Under the pieces are notes generated by a model that was not told the origin of the DNA, made no database searches, and saw only the letters and a list, made by a program, of their open reading frames with translations. This document shows positions 1-11,596 of a DNA stretch of 64,000 bases, piece after piece (position 1 is the first letter of the stretch; the number at the start of each line of letters is the position of its first letter). A program made the position numbers and the translations under genes. Origin of the DNA: Marsupella aquatica (taxonomy: Eukaryota; Marchantiophyta); assembly GCA_973895155.1 (NCBI GenBank), contig OZ316896.1:1984001-2048000 (forward strand), in the 5' to 3' direction.

Positions 1-1628
1 CAACTCAGACCAATAGGGCAAAGTGGCTAGTATACTCCACCTGGTCAAACCTGTCCTATCAAAGGTGAAGGAATCATTTGGGTCTGCCGCCCTATCAGCT
101 AGTGACTTCCAATGTGCAAAACTTGTTGCATCAGGAAGTTCACGCTCATCACCAAATGGCATGTCAAAGGAGGAGAATAGAAGTGGGTCAAACCTCATCT
201 CATGCCCCATGAGAAGAAACTTTGTATGCCCAATATAAACAATCTTTCTAATCCATGAACAATATGTGGCCATGTCCTCTAAGCTTGGGCCACAAGTAGA
301 GCAAGCTTTGTACCCCTGAGTTTGCAATCCAGAGACAAAACCAAACCCTGCTTACATAGAAGAAATCAAACCATGCAAACTTTATGTTAGGGTTGTCACA
401 TGAGAAACAACAATAGGAACTACACATTATTGAAGGGTTGCAAATGGCATGGAAGTCATCTTACCAGGATAGTCATGCATTGTCCAACAAATGATCCCTC
501 TCAATTGAAAGACATGTGGAAAACCTCCTGTAATTTTCCTGCCATCATATGCCCACACTCCATTCCAGAATTTTTGAAGTTCTCCAATCAATAGTGCCAA
601 GTAAGTATCAAAGTTCTTCACCTTTTTTGGACCTGGGATAATCAAAGACAATAAAAGGAACCCCTTCTTCATGGATAGCCATGGTGGGAGGTTATAATTC
701 ATGACAACCACAGGCCAAACTGATGTAGGTTGCCCCTTTCCTCCAAGTGAATGAGGGCTAACTCCATCAGATGCCAATCATAGCCTCACATGGCGAGGAT
801 CATGTGCAAAGTCTGGCCATGTTGCCTCAATATGTTTGTGAGCAGGGGAGTCAACTGGCAACCGCATGACACCAGACTCTGATCGATGAGTCTTATGCCA
901 TACCATCAACTCTGCCAAGTCAGAACACCGATACATGTGCAACAACCGAGGAATGATGGGAAACCAATGAACAGCCTTCCTTGGCACCTTCTTTGTTAGC
1001 ATGTTGGGGTCATAGCGAGGCTCATCACATGTTGTACATTGTGTCATGTTTGCATTGGCCCCATGCAATCATTCACACATGCATGAACAATATGATATTC
1101 CATGCCAATAGATGAGAGAACACTCTTTGCCTCCTTCCAAGTTGCTGGCAACACATTCTCAGTGGGTAACATAAGGTCATGGCAAAGTGCAAACATATCA
1201 GATAACAAGGCATTGCTTGCCTTGTGTTTGGCCTGTAGGTTCATCAACCCCAAGATGGCTGAAAGACGACTCAAACGAGCACCCTCATAGATAGGTGTTC
1301 GGGCATGTTCCTCTGCTTCTTCCCATTGGCGTTGTCCCTCAAGGGTATGTCTTGGGCGTGGATCATTGGGGGGCACCTGCCCTTCATTGGGAAGGTCATC
1401 ACCAGGGTTGTCGGCACCAAACCAATCAACCATGAAGTCATCCATGGCTCTATCCTGGTCATCAGTTACTTGTTCATCCATCCGAGGTACCTCTTCATCA
1501 GGGTTACTGCTTCCACTAGCACTTGATGAGGAGTGTGACTCTGATCCATGTCCTTCTTTTGGCATACCCATTTCTCGATATGTTGCTCTCAATCTCTGTG
1601 GTAACATATTTGGAGAGGGTCGCACATT
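1..1628 (-). pseudogene. tnp2-type CACTA transposase, element A (broken, partial)
   Basis: Exon 1 runs 1628-465 and exon 2 runs 347 to the window edge. The donor (CCTG then GTAAGA) and the acceptor at 348-349 join in frame. Landmarks of Transposase_21 appear in order: an acidic Ser-rich N-terminus, EGARLSRLSAILGLMNL, the HACVNDC knuckle, CTTCDEPRY, WFPIIPRLLHMY, LASDG, YNLPPWL and SLIIPGPK. Exon 2 continues with a GLQTQGYKACSTCGP motif and reaches an LPYWSEL end, so the gene goes on leftward. Two lesions are visible. The frame shifts near 1044-1068, where residues after HACVNDCM are missing. A TGA at 778-780 replaces the Gly codon expected between HVRL and LASDG. The exon-2 segment is supported by translation across its whole length. 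Confidence 0.8.
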
Positions 1629-1803
1629 CTAAAAACAAAGCAAACAATTGAAAGTTATATTGCAAAGAGAACACACACAAAAATGGGCTAGGGGTGTGCA
1701 AAAATGAAATAATATTGGTTGTGGTGCAAATACAAAATGTGGCCAAAGGCCATATGTAGTGTCCTTTGATATGCAACATACCACCTATGACCCTTACTTA
1801 ACC

Positions 1804-2956
1804 CTAATCCCACTCATAGTGAGTAAATAACTCATCCCCTGAGTTAATGGTCCTCGTTGCTACAACTAGGCAATGGTCATGATGATATGTCTGGCCATAA
1901 GGTGCTGGCGGAGGACCCTCAATGAAAACCCACTCACAATTTTGCCTACGCTTAGGGCGAGTCCCCACGGTACTGTTTATGAAACCAGCAATATTCCCAG
2001 TCCGTATGGGGTCCCCATCTATGACACGCTGCTCACTATACCTTCTAGTGTTTCCATCAAAAGTATCCATGTCCAATGCATAAGTCTTCCACTCAGGGTG
2101 TTGTGCAAGAATCATGTTCCAATGTCTTCTCTTGTAGATGGGTCCACCATAAGGAAACAAAGTAGGCCCCTCTCGGCCGCGTCCACCTCTACCACTCTCG
2201 GCGTCCACAATGATGTCCTCACAAGCAAAAACTCCATAGCCATGTCTATCCCCAATTGTGGAAGGTTTGATAACCCAACGTCTACCCCAAACCTTTACCT
2301 CCGCACCGTAGGAAAGCTGTTGTGGCCAACCAAGAGTCTCAGGATCCCAGTCCTTGATGATAGGGACACATCTGCCAGTGAACTCACAATCACCCCACCT
2401 ACCCGTAACCACTGCCTTGTACAAATCAGTATCCCCTCGGGCCCGCCTCTTGGAACGCTTTCTCCCTCTTGGGACAATAGCCTCAACCCCAACTTCCCTA
2501 GGACTGGTGGGCCTTGCCGCTAGACCCAAGGCTTTTGAGAATGCATTGCCTATAGCATCTAGAACACCTTGTGATGGGACATAGGGTGCTTGTGCAGCAG
2601 GTCTAGGCCTATTGGATACCTATTCCACCGAAACCAAAACAAACAAAAGTAGGTGTGAAATTAAAAACCTTCAACCATTGAGTAATGGGAATAGGGTAGG
2701 AAAACTAAGGCATAACACTTACCATATGAGATGAAGAAGCCCCTGGCGTATGACGTCCACAACGCCCATATCTCTCAATATGTTGGGCACATATGTAAGA
2801 TTTTTGGGAAACCTGACCCACACATCTGGAACATTCACAAAGTTGACGGGGTGGACCGCAAGGAGGAGGTGCGGTCGTGTGATGTTGAGGTGGAGGTGGT
2901 GTATCTTCATCAGAGGAGGACGAGTCTGTGGTGGAGATTTCAGAAGATGAAGACAT
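1804..2956 (-). CDS. SET-domain protein with transposase-like zinc motif (element A)
   Basis: Two exons, 2956-2723 and 2619-1804, join in phase 0 (ATG/GTAAGTG donor; AG/GTATCC acceptor) into about 349 codons. Residues 1-78 hold a Ser/Asp-rich start and a C-E-C-x2-C motif followed by two His (LCECSRCVG, then AQHIERYGRCGRH). This matches the CPCVNCKG...HLIKHGR zinc motif that begins the element C transposase. Roughly residues 195-349 look like a SET domain: HGYGVFACEDI near the start, GNIAGFINST in the middle, a later NCEW, and GDELFTHYEWD at the C-terminus with the expected Tyr. The usual NHSC box is altered to NST, so methyltransferase activity is uncertain. A basic tract (RGRKRSKRR) precedes the SET. 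The stop lies directly after the domain, about 175 bases before the tnp2 exon on the same strand. The family assignment comes from reading the motifs. Confidence 0.65.
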
Positions 2957-5180
2957 ATCCCCTGTAACAAGATATAATTAAAATGGGCATGTTATGACCA
3001 AAACATACCACAAAATGATATAAATCAAAGTTCCCAAATAATGATGACAAGAAACCCAAACCAAAATGACCATAGCAATAAAAAAAGGTACCTTTATGAG
3101 ACCCGGGCTCAGCAGTGCCAATAGGTCAAGGCTCTAAGATAATTAATGAACCCAATCTGAAAGTATGAGGGAAAAGCTGCAACCATTCCATGTATATGTA
3201 AGCACAATAATCTGGACCAGACAAGAACAAAAAACCCTATATACATGTCCCCTTTATACATAGTGGCAACCAAAAGTGTTAAGTACATGAAAGGAACACT
3301 TGAGCCGATCATGCAATGTTTACCTTTCAGATGCCCGGGCTCTCACAATGCATATGCATTAGTATCAAATCATCAAAAGTGCCGCACCCTGCAAGCTATC
3401 ATATATTCCCCTCCTTTGTTAGCAAAACCCATGCCAATCCCTTTTTGATTCATAAACCCAATGAACCTCTCTTAAACCCAAAAGGCTGCAATATAAATCT
3501 CATGAAACCTTGCTTTATATATAAATGATGTTGTTGCATTTAGGGTTTCATTGCATAAAATATGTCTTTGTTGTAAAAGATTTAGTTTTGTAGGTAAGAA
3601 ATGGTTATCGTCACCAATCTCGCATCCTATGCTCTCACCAAGCATGGTCTCGCAGAGGGAGAGCTTTAGTTTTAACTTTAATTTCAATTTTTGGTGTGCA
3701 CAAAATATTAAACTATTATAATTTCAATTTTTGATGTGCACAAAATATTAAAATATTACTGTATTATATTACTTTTCATCTTTTCCCCACCTTTTACTAC
3801 TTTACTCCATTTATTATACTTTTCCCTTCCTTACTTTTTTCTATATTGCCCCCCCCCCCCCACCCCTTACCACCCCTCTCCTCTTCCTTTTTCCTTGAGG
3901 CCAACCGAGAGGCCAACTCTTCTGTATCCTTATGGTGCATAGTGTCTTATAATTTGGGGAGTGTATATATAACCTCTATGAGAAATAAAAAATATGTTCT
4001 AATTAGCCTCATAATTACTGTACCTTCAAGTACAATTGCTCACAAGTGTAGAGCTTTAAATGGTCAAATGTGCTTTGGAAGTAGTACCTTGGCCTTAAGT
4101 ACCTTTGCATGTGAAATAAAACTGAGGGGAGACATATGAATGATTCTGGTATATCTAATGGTCATTAAAAATTGTCTTTTCAGTGGATGATCTAGATTTG
4201 TTCCCGCCTTTTTAGATTTTTGTAAGCAAACCAGCCCCAAAAATAGGCAGGATTGCATATTATAGTATAACTTGATTGATTAAAAAATGTACTTTATGGC
4301 CACCATAAGGGGGGACTTTACAAGACGGTGGGGGTCGTTCAGTCTCTCTCCATCTAGCAAAGCTGATGGCCATTTCCTTCCACAAAAGTTAAAATGCCTT
4401 AGCCAAAATGTGTCAGGTTTGAAAGTAATCAATGCAATTCCCTGAAAATAAACAACCATTTGCTCCAAGTTTTTAGACCACCTCAAGAGGAGGTCTAAGT
4501 TTTGGACAAAAAAGGTTGCACACCTCAGCAAAAAAGGGACCCACAAGGGGCTCACTCACAAATGACTAGGTTCAGTAATGCTTTTGGTTCATTGTGCCCC
4601 CAAGTTCATGTAAAGTGAAGTGTGGCCAGTTCCCACATATGAATGGCTAGGATTGCAGCTTTCACTTATATAGAAAAAAAAGAATTGTTGCCCCCAAGTT
4701 CTTGTAAAGCCACCCTAAGGTACATATGATTGTGCATAGAAAGACAGATGTGCATAGAAAAAAATATGGTATGGTATATATGATTATTAAATGATTACAT
4801 GCATGATGTGTGACAGGGCCCCAAACCCGGTAGTAACTTAGTTATAACTTATAATTGCATATATAAGTAAAAAGACAAGTAGGTGTAGCAAAAGTGTTTG
4901 GATTTTTTATTTTTTTAGTTTTTGTTAGTTCTAATAAATTGATGCGACAACCAGAAGCTGGAGTTGAGAGGGGTGTTGGGCGGTGATGGATGACAATGGA
5001 GCCATTGAGGGGGTACAAGGAGGCCAAAAGGCAGCCCAAGGACTTGGAGGCCAAGGTGTGGGCATCTTGGAGGGGTGGGGGCTGGTCGGAGGCTCCACGT
5101 AAGGCGCAAAACGGGAAGAATGACCAAAATATAGAAAACGTTGAAACTTAAAATAGACGTCGCTGCGCTAGTATATTCCA
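2957..5180. other. Gene-free stretch between element A and LTR-like DNA
   Basis: No coding region is convincing here; the open frames are short and lack family features. A run of about 15 C occurs near 3848. A phrase containing cccccaagttc and tgtaaag is repeated near 4597 and 4689. The sequence is otherwise AT-rich and unremarkable. Confidence 0.5.
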
Positions 5181-6420
5181 AACATGACCATGTTTGGATT
5201 CATCTTGAAGCCCTCAATGAGCCCCATGCAAAACTGGGGCTCTCTAGTTGATTTTAGGTCTATATCAAACAGTGAATCCAACAATGTGTCACACGGCCGA
5301 AACGGAGCTAAGACGGGGGAGATACAACAGATCGCATTTTTTGAGAATACAGGGGTTTTCAGGCCGTACGGACGTCCGTACTACAAGAGGTACCGGATTT
5401 GCAAGGGAAGGAGGAGGTAGCAGCACATACGAGGAACCGTGATCCGTGTTTTGCAAAGTCTGGGCCCCTTGGTGTTGTACGGACGAAACGGAGGGAGATA
5501 GTACCCCGTAATAACTTGAATGATCATATCTTGGCTGTTTGACCTCCGTTTTGTGCACCGTTTATGGGGCCGTGATCAGGAAGAGGAGGTCTCCTCATAT
5601 ATGTTTTCAGATTTGAAATCTGAGAAAATTTTAGTTTTGACAATTGTAGGGGCCCCCTCCTTTTACGGCAGATCGGTGGTGGCGATCAGGAGGATTGAGG
5701 CTGGTAGGCAGGGTACATAGATAGGATAGGAGGTGGTGGACTCAAGTGAGTCCTTGTTCAGCATAGTGGTAGTTGGCACCATCGAAGGCACCGTTGGTTC
5801 CGTAGTAGATTAATTAGGGTTTTAGGTGGCATGTGTGTGCCACATGACTTAGGTTAGGGATTTCTTGAATGAGGTTTTAAGTGGTGCTGCTAGGGTATCC
5901 GCCATCGTTGTGACCCCATGAGGGGTGCTTTGGTGTTTTTTTTGGTATTTAGGGGGGAGCCTCGTAGTGATAGGGGGGACTCAGTCTAGTGTTGGTTTAG
6001 GGAAGTTATCTCATAGCCTGAAGAGAGAATCAAGCTAGAGTAGTGAGGTAGAGGTGTAGCTTTGCCCCAATAAGGCAGGAGTTGGGCAGACGGCAGGAGG
6101 CCGGGTTGTCCTTGCAATGTGTTACGATTTCTTACCGGAAGATATGGATTTGGGTTGATTCCTGAAGTTTTGGTGTGGCATTATCTTTTCTGTGTCACGA
6201 TTGTGTTCTTTCCCTAAGAAGTGTCTAAGGAATCCTTGCACGGATTGGTCAACCATGTGAGTACGCGGGGGGTGGTGACTGCACTCCATCAGCGACCAGC
6301 AGCTAAGAGTGTGTGTGGTGTAGTCCATGGAACTTGATGAAAAGCAGAGAGGCTAGTCGGTAGACTTGATCAAAAATTACACTTCGGTCCGAGAGCGGAA
6401 TCAAACATACTTATCCTACA
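5180..6420. other. Possible degenerate LTR-like sequence
   Basis: The segment has long non-coding GT-rich stretches, a 'gatcatatcttggctgtttg' phrase near 5522 of the kind seen in long terminal repeats of plant retroelements, and a 'cggtccgagagcggaatcaa' phrase near 6384. No paired repeat, primer site or target duplication was found, so this is an impression only. Confidence 0.2.
5366..5381. repeat. Perfect 16-bp palindrome
   Basis: GTACGGACGTCCGTAC equals its own reverse complement. It lies in the possible LTR-like segment. The function is unknown; it could be a protein-binding site or a remnant of a repeat end. Confidence 0.8.
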
Positions 6421-6429
6421 TGCAATAGA

Positions 6430-7249
6430 ATCCCAATAGCGTCCCTCCACGTTCCCATCATACAATAACAAATGATTTTAGTATGAGGAAATACGTATTT
6501 GTCGTGTAAATCGTTTGATAAGCAGGTGACATGATGATTTTTTATCAATTTATTAACCTTTAAAGAATAGAAATAAAGAATATATAATGCTGACATTTTT
6601 ATTGTCCTCCCTGCTATTCACGTTGTCTGGGGGAAAATGTGGTTCTTGAGGAAGTATCGGGCCTATGGCTGCTAGTGTCAAGAGAGAACTTAAGTTAAGA
6701 TCATGATTACTATTCTAGATTGGGTAGTAGACACCACAAGGAATGGTTCTGTGGATGAAAGCACAACATCATAACCCTTTTCTCCATACCTACGGACTAT
6801 TGCCTCATTGGCAGCTACCTTGGGTCGAGTTACAAAACGAATATCTCCCAACGAGAAAGAAATGGGAGGTTCATCGGAGGGAGGTTTGTTGAGATCCAGA
6901 TCAAATACAAGATAAAAATTGTGCAAGCCCAATCCTGCCCGTAAACTACATAAGGGTATACAAGTGGCTCTATTGAATTTAAGACTAGAGTTGCAAATGC
7001 TTCTCCAAAGTGAAAAGTCATATGCTGACGCATTATCTCTTTTTGGAGTACATGAATTCTAATAAGGAAAAGATTAGGGAGAGAAAGAACAGGTACTTGT
7101 CTGGGAATTATCGTACTATCAAATATTTCATCCAACTAATATTCATTCAGATAATGACAAGATATAGAATCATTCAGCAAAAAAAAGATCATTCATTCAA
7201 ACAAATACTATGCATTGAGTTAACTCTAAGTGTATACATGTAGATGTTT
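6430..7249. other. No assignable gene
   Basis: Minus-strand open frames at 6690-6932 and 6830-7135 overlap and share a plausible frame switch, but the translation matches no family I recognise. They may be parts of a decayed coding region or chance frames. Confidence 0.2.
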
Positions 7250-7562
7250 ATCTTAATAAGTTTATCTTCTTTTGAATAAAAACACTATCTGAAGTCCAAC
7301 GCATGCAAATTACCACTGACTGAGTTAAGCTCCAAGCTAGCGTGCATGCGTGGGTCTACTTCATAAGGGTTTCACCCAAAAGGAACATATGATGTCAAGG
7401 TATTGTTGAGCACTTTCCAACTCTTTAGGACTTAATAACCATCTCCTATCAAATAATAATACTTTTTGAAGATCCAACTCATACAAAATATCTCCGGTCA
7501 AGTCGAAGCTCTAAGCAAGCGTGCATGAGTGGGTCTACTTCATAAGGGTTATATTCATATAA
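7250..7562. repeat. Diverged tandem duplication (~170 bp, 2 copies)
   Basis: Two adjacent copies each end with a 'gtgggtctacttcataaggg' phrase (near 7350 and 7529), preceded by related text about incremental gtgcatg and ctaagc blocks. The copies differ by many substitutions. No coding content was seen. Confidence 0.6.
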
Positions 7563-7775
7563 GAGGTCATCAAGTCCAATGGATTCTTAAGGCTTCACAA
7601 CTTAGTCGATGAAAAATGGGAAGTAAGGGGAGAGAGCCCCTCTCCTATTTATTTATAGAGCTCACACCTCAAGCACACGGATCAAGCATGGCACACGGAT
7701 GGAAGCCATGTGTCACACACCCAAGGCAAGTAAGTGTGCTAGTATTGTAGTTACGTGAGTGGAGCAACTATAGGC

Positions 7776-7990
7776 AGTACACTGTAGCATGCACATTGTA
7801 GATCGTATATTGTAGCATGTATATTGTAGATCGTACATTATAGCATGCACGCTGTAGATCGTACACTATAGCATGCATACTGTAGACCATACACAGTAGC
7901 ATACACATTGTAGATCGTACACTATAGCATGCACACTGTAGATCGTGTACTGTTAGTAGCATGCACATTATAGACTGTATATTATAGTAT
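7776..7990. repeat. 28-bp tandem repeat array, ~7-8 copies
   Basis: A unit of the form gtagatcgtacattatagca plus tgcacgct recurs head to tail with a few substitutions and one small insertion near 7950. The open frame on the minus strand here is a product of the repeat, not a gene. Confidence 0.85.
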
Positions 7991-8124
7991 GCACGTTATA
8001 CACATGCATATAATGTGAGATTTCAAACTACTATCCTATATTACTAAGCTATACTTAGGAGGAACTTACTAAACAAAGAATCCCCACGATAACGTTCATG
8101 TTGAGCATAGACGACATTCGTAAT
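7991..8124. other. Short unassigned spacer
   Basis: Plain AT-rich sequence between the 28-bp array and the first retroelement-type direct repeat. Confidence 0.4.
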
Positions 8125-9907
8125 GGCAAGCCCATGAACCATCCAACACACAAGAGTCAACACAGAGAGATACGTGGTTCACCTCCACATGAGGCTATGT
8201 CCACGGGAATACACAAGAGCTTTACTGCACTCTAGGCCGACCGGCCATACCAAGCATCCACAACACAAGCTCTCCCTATCTCTCAACTAGCTTCGTAACA
8301 ATGAGCCTAAATTCCACCAGGGTCTGGCATCAGCCCTGGCTATATGCACAACAGCACTACCGCTAACATTAGCTAAGTCTCAAAAGGGTACACCTTTTCA
8401 TACCTCCTTTATGTTAGGCTTCCAAACCTATAAAGTCTTTTAGAGTTACTCCATGGGAAGGAAAATCTTATTCAGTGTGGAATTTGCTGATTAATTCTCC
8501 CTCCTTCCATTGTAACAAGACATTGAGAGTCAAGGTCTTGTATGGAAGTAAAGCTTTGATTTTAAAGTGTGATTAAATTCAAAACTCTTTTGTGGTGATT
8601 GAATAATTTAATGATTAGCTTCTGAGATTTACATCAAATTCACTACTAAGCTTGCTCGCTGTGACATGATTCGTTAGCCAGCTCGAGGATGAATGTTGTT
8701 TGTGAGAGGCAAAATTCCATTCTCAGAGTAATTAGTATCGATTACCATGCACTGGAATAAACTTTAGAATTTGACTTAAGTCATGTATCATACTTAGTCG
8801 AATCATGTTGACAATATCTTAAGGTTTATCATTGCATTTGTAACCAGAAAATTACCCTGGGTTTGGTGAGCAAAATTCCCGTAATCAGCATTATTATAGG
8901 TTAGAGAGAAAGGTTGATTGAAGAATGATAGCAAGTTACCATTCTATACGTGCTAAGACAAGAGTCCTTTCTTAAGGAGTGGCAATGTTAAAATGCTAAT
9001 CAAATCATCTCAGTCTAAGTTTATCCTCTCCTATAACTCATAAGACCATTTGTTGTTGTTTTGATTAATTTGTTTACTTCTGTTAGGAGTAAATGTGAAT
9101 AATAGAGAGCAAGAGGCTCTAAAACTCTCAAAAGGATAAAAATGTTTAATTCAATCCAGTTTTGTTCTTAAAGGGATCGAAACTCGAGTCTTTATGTGAA
9201 AAGAAACACTTTTGATTCTTCCATCTATACGATATCATTTTGGCGCCGCTGCCGGGGAACAAATTTGGAATTGGATTGAACCTAAGTGGGCAATGAATGC
9301 CAGATTGTAAAATTGGAAGAGAGAAAAGAGTTGCATTGATGACCAAATCAAAAGAGAATAAGGAGTTTACATTTGTGGTGCGTCCGATCACCATTGAGAA
9401 TGCCCCTAAAGCATTCTTAAAGAAATTGAAGGAATCAATGGAGAGGGACTGCCCCATGAAGGAGGTACTTAAACAGGAGACATTGGATGATAAGGAGGCA
9501 TGAGGAGGATTCTTTCCAGCATAAATTGGAGGAGAGATTTGCCAACATTCTATGGAATAGAGCCCTAAATTATGTCTGAAAGATTCAAAAATTATTTGAG
9601 AGAGAGAATCCTTTCAGTAAGAGCGGACAGTTGGTCACCATGGAAGGAGACGGCAAGCCCATGAACCATCCAACGCACAAGAGTCGACACAGAGAGATAC
9701 GTGGTTCACCTCCACATGAGGCTACGTCCACGGGAACACACAAGAGCTTTACTGCACTCTAGGCCGACCGGCCATACCAAGCATCCACAGCACAAGCTCT
9801 CCCTATCTCTCAACTAGCTCCGTAACAATGAGCCTAAGTTTCACCAGAGGTCTGACATCAGCCCTGGCTATATGCACAACAACATTACCGCTAACATTAG
9901 CTAAGTC
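8125..9907 (+). mobile_element. Retroelement debris with ~255-bp direct repeats
   Basis: Two nearly identical blocks, 8125-8379 and 9652-9907, share a start (ggcaagcccatgaacc), the phrase gatacgtggttcacctccac and an end at gctaacattagctaagtc. Between them, TTTTGGCGCCGCTGCCGGGG at 9238-9257 matches the leader found just before gag in plant Ty3/gypsy elements. A short open frame follows (9297-9503, with TKSKENKEFTFVVRPITIEN), compatible with the start of a gag-like product. No protease, reverse transcriptase or integrase is present. The direct repeats may be two copies of a small repeat rather than LTRs of one element. Confidence 0.55.
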
Positions 9908-10713
9908 CTAACCCGAGTTAGACTAACTGTGGTTAGCTCATGAGTCACAAGACTAGAGCAATATCTAACAGTTCAAAGAATGGGTAGTCAAGGCTAGGTC
10001 AAGTAATTGTTGTTCAATTGTTACCTAATTAACCCTTTGGAAAAGCATTAATTATTCATATGTAATTTAATTAATACAAAGGTGCATGATTGTCGGGTGC
10101 ATGATCGTTCAACTACTTATATTGTATATGTGTCTTCTAGTGATAGAAAATAAATCCAAGCAAATAAACTGCAATGATAAAAAATTAATTCTTTCCATTT
10201 TTTATCTGGAAACATTTCATTTCCTGTTCTTCCTATTTTATTTCTTAGATTTATCTGACATATTTGAAATAGTATTAACATACATTTACCTAGTGTTCTC
10301 ATAAATATCACATAGTTTAATTTTTCATTCCCAAACTCTAATTTAAAAAAAACTATTTAATTTGAACAACTTACTGTCCGGCATGAAAAGAGTTGCGTCA
10401 TGGTCAATATATATATATATCAAAGTTGATTCTGAGTCCAAAATTGTTAGGATATATAGCTACTTGAAGTCAACTAGATCTCACCATATTAACAATAATA
10501 GATAACTAGCTAGGGTAGGATAATTATTTAACCAAGAAATTTAACTGATCTGTCAATTTTGTAGCCGTAGACTCAAAACATCCCAACAGTACCAAAAAGC
10601 AATCTAGTGAAAATTATTTTTGTCCCCATTGGTGAACAATACCCTAGGCAAGCTAGTGATGTGAAGATAAAAATGTGTGACTGGTGATCAAAGCCAGCTC
10701 AACTACTGCAAAA
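9908..10713. other. AT-rich spacer left of element B
   Basis: No gene is recognisable. The stretch includes a short TA run near 10409 and ends at the three-base AAA flanking the element B terminus. Confidence 0.4.
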
Positions 10714-11063
10714 CACTAGTGGAAAATAGTGTCCTTAATGACTAGAATGAGGACTAAAAAACGAGTCATATGTACCAATATATGACTAGAGCTTTTCTGT
10801 CATACCTGCCTCGTCTTTTAGGACAGTCAATTAAGACAAATGACTAAAACTCTCACTAGTCATTTATGGTAGTCCTAAATGACACAATATTTTTGAAATG
10901 ACATGTTGTCCTAAATGACTGAATGAATGGCCGTCAGTCATTTAGGCATGTCTTTAATGACACATATTTAAACAAATCATATTACAACACGTGGCAACTA
11001 CGCACGGTTGTCATTATATGTCATTTCAGACATGTCATAAATGATACAATAATAAATCATTTA
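10714..11063. repeat. Left terminal and subterminal repeats of element B
   Basis: The CACTAG terminus is followed by many copies of a tcattta-type motif in both orientations. One unit near 10985-11045 has ACACGTGGCAAC followed by gtcatttcagacatgtcata, an imperfect palindrome. The same arrangement recurs in element C. In CACTA elements such arrays bind TnpA; this role is inferred here. Confidence 0.75.
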
Positions 11064-11315
11064 AGGTGTCATTTAGTGTGTCATTCAAGGTGTCGTACAT
11101 GGTGTTATTAAAAATGTCATACAAGGTATCATACAAGGTGTCATTGAGGGTGTCATACAGGGTGTCATTGAGGATGTCATACATAGTGTCATATATGGTG
11201 TCATTGAGGGTGTCATTGAGGGTGTCATATATGGTATCATTGAGGGTGTCATACATGGTGTCATTGAGGGTGTCATACATGGTGTCATTGAGGGTATCAT
11301 ACTGGGTGTTTTTAA
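11064..11315. repeat. 12-bp tandem subterminal array (~20 copies)
   Basis: Alternating 12-mers GTGTCATTGAGG and GTGTCATACATG run head to tail. Because 12 is a multiple of three, both strands stay open and give artefactual Thr/Met/Pro-type or Val/Ser-type frames. The array lies about 350-600 bp from the element terminus and is probably a binding-site array for TnpA. Confidence 0.85.
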
Positions 11316-11596
11316 GTAATGTCATTTGGGATGTATCTAAGAAGAGCTCATAGTTATATTCAAAATCACATACAATGAATCCACTTAAAACCCTAAACAA
11401 AGACATCACTTTGCGCATCATCATTGTATTCAGAAATTCACATTCCAACATTCACAAGCTCTAGTATAGAACAATTGAAAAAACATAAGTCTTTATGATG
11501 AAGTGATAGAAAGTACACATTTTTCACTCGCATGAGTGAAACAATGGTAACCAAAATATTCAAAAATTCTTTGTTCTACATGATCAGAGAAAATGT

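Larger units (their letters stand above)
1..2956 (-). mobile_element. Decayed CACTA-type element A (partial)
   Basis: Minus-strand exons of a tnp2-type transposase and a SET gene define part of an element that continues past the left window edge. Its proteins are clearly more distant from elements B and C than those two are from each other. No CACTA terminal repeat was found to the right, so the right boundary is unknown and 2956 is only the first codon of the outermost recognised exon. A frameshift and a nonsense codon in tnp2 show that this copy is not autonomous. Confidence 0.75.

Noticed and set aside
3736-4139. Proline/leucine-rich ORFs around the poly-C tract
   Set aside because: They are driven by the C run and T-rich sequence, with no supporting features.
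6690-7135. Possible decayed coding region
   Set aside because: A frame switch between two ORFs looks suggestive, but nothing identifies a family, so no gene call was made.
7768-7968. Cys/Met-rich 66-residue ORF
   Set aside because: It is a by-product of the 28-bp tandem repeat.
7776-7990. CRISPR-like repeat spacing
   Set aside because: Units are contiguous and diverged with no unique spacers, and the DNA is plant nuclear.
11035-11451. Repetitive Asp/Thr-rich 138-residue ORF
   Set aside because: It is created by the 12-bp tandem array in the element B subterminal region, not a gene.
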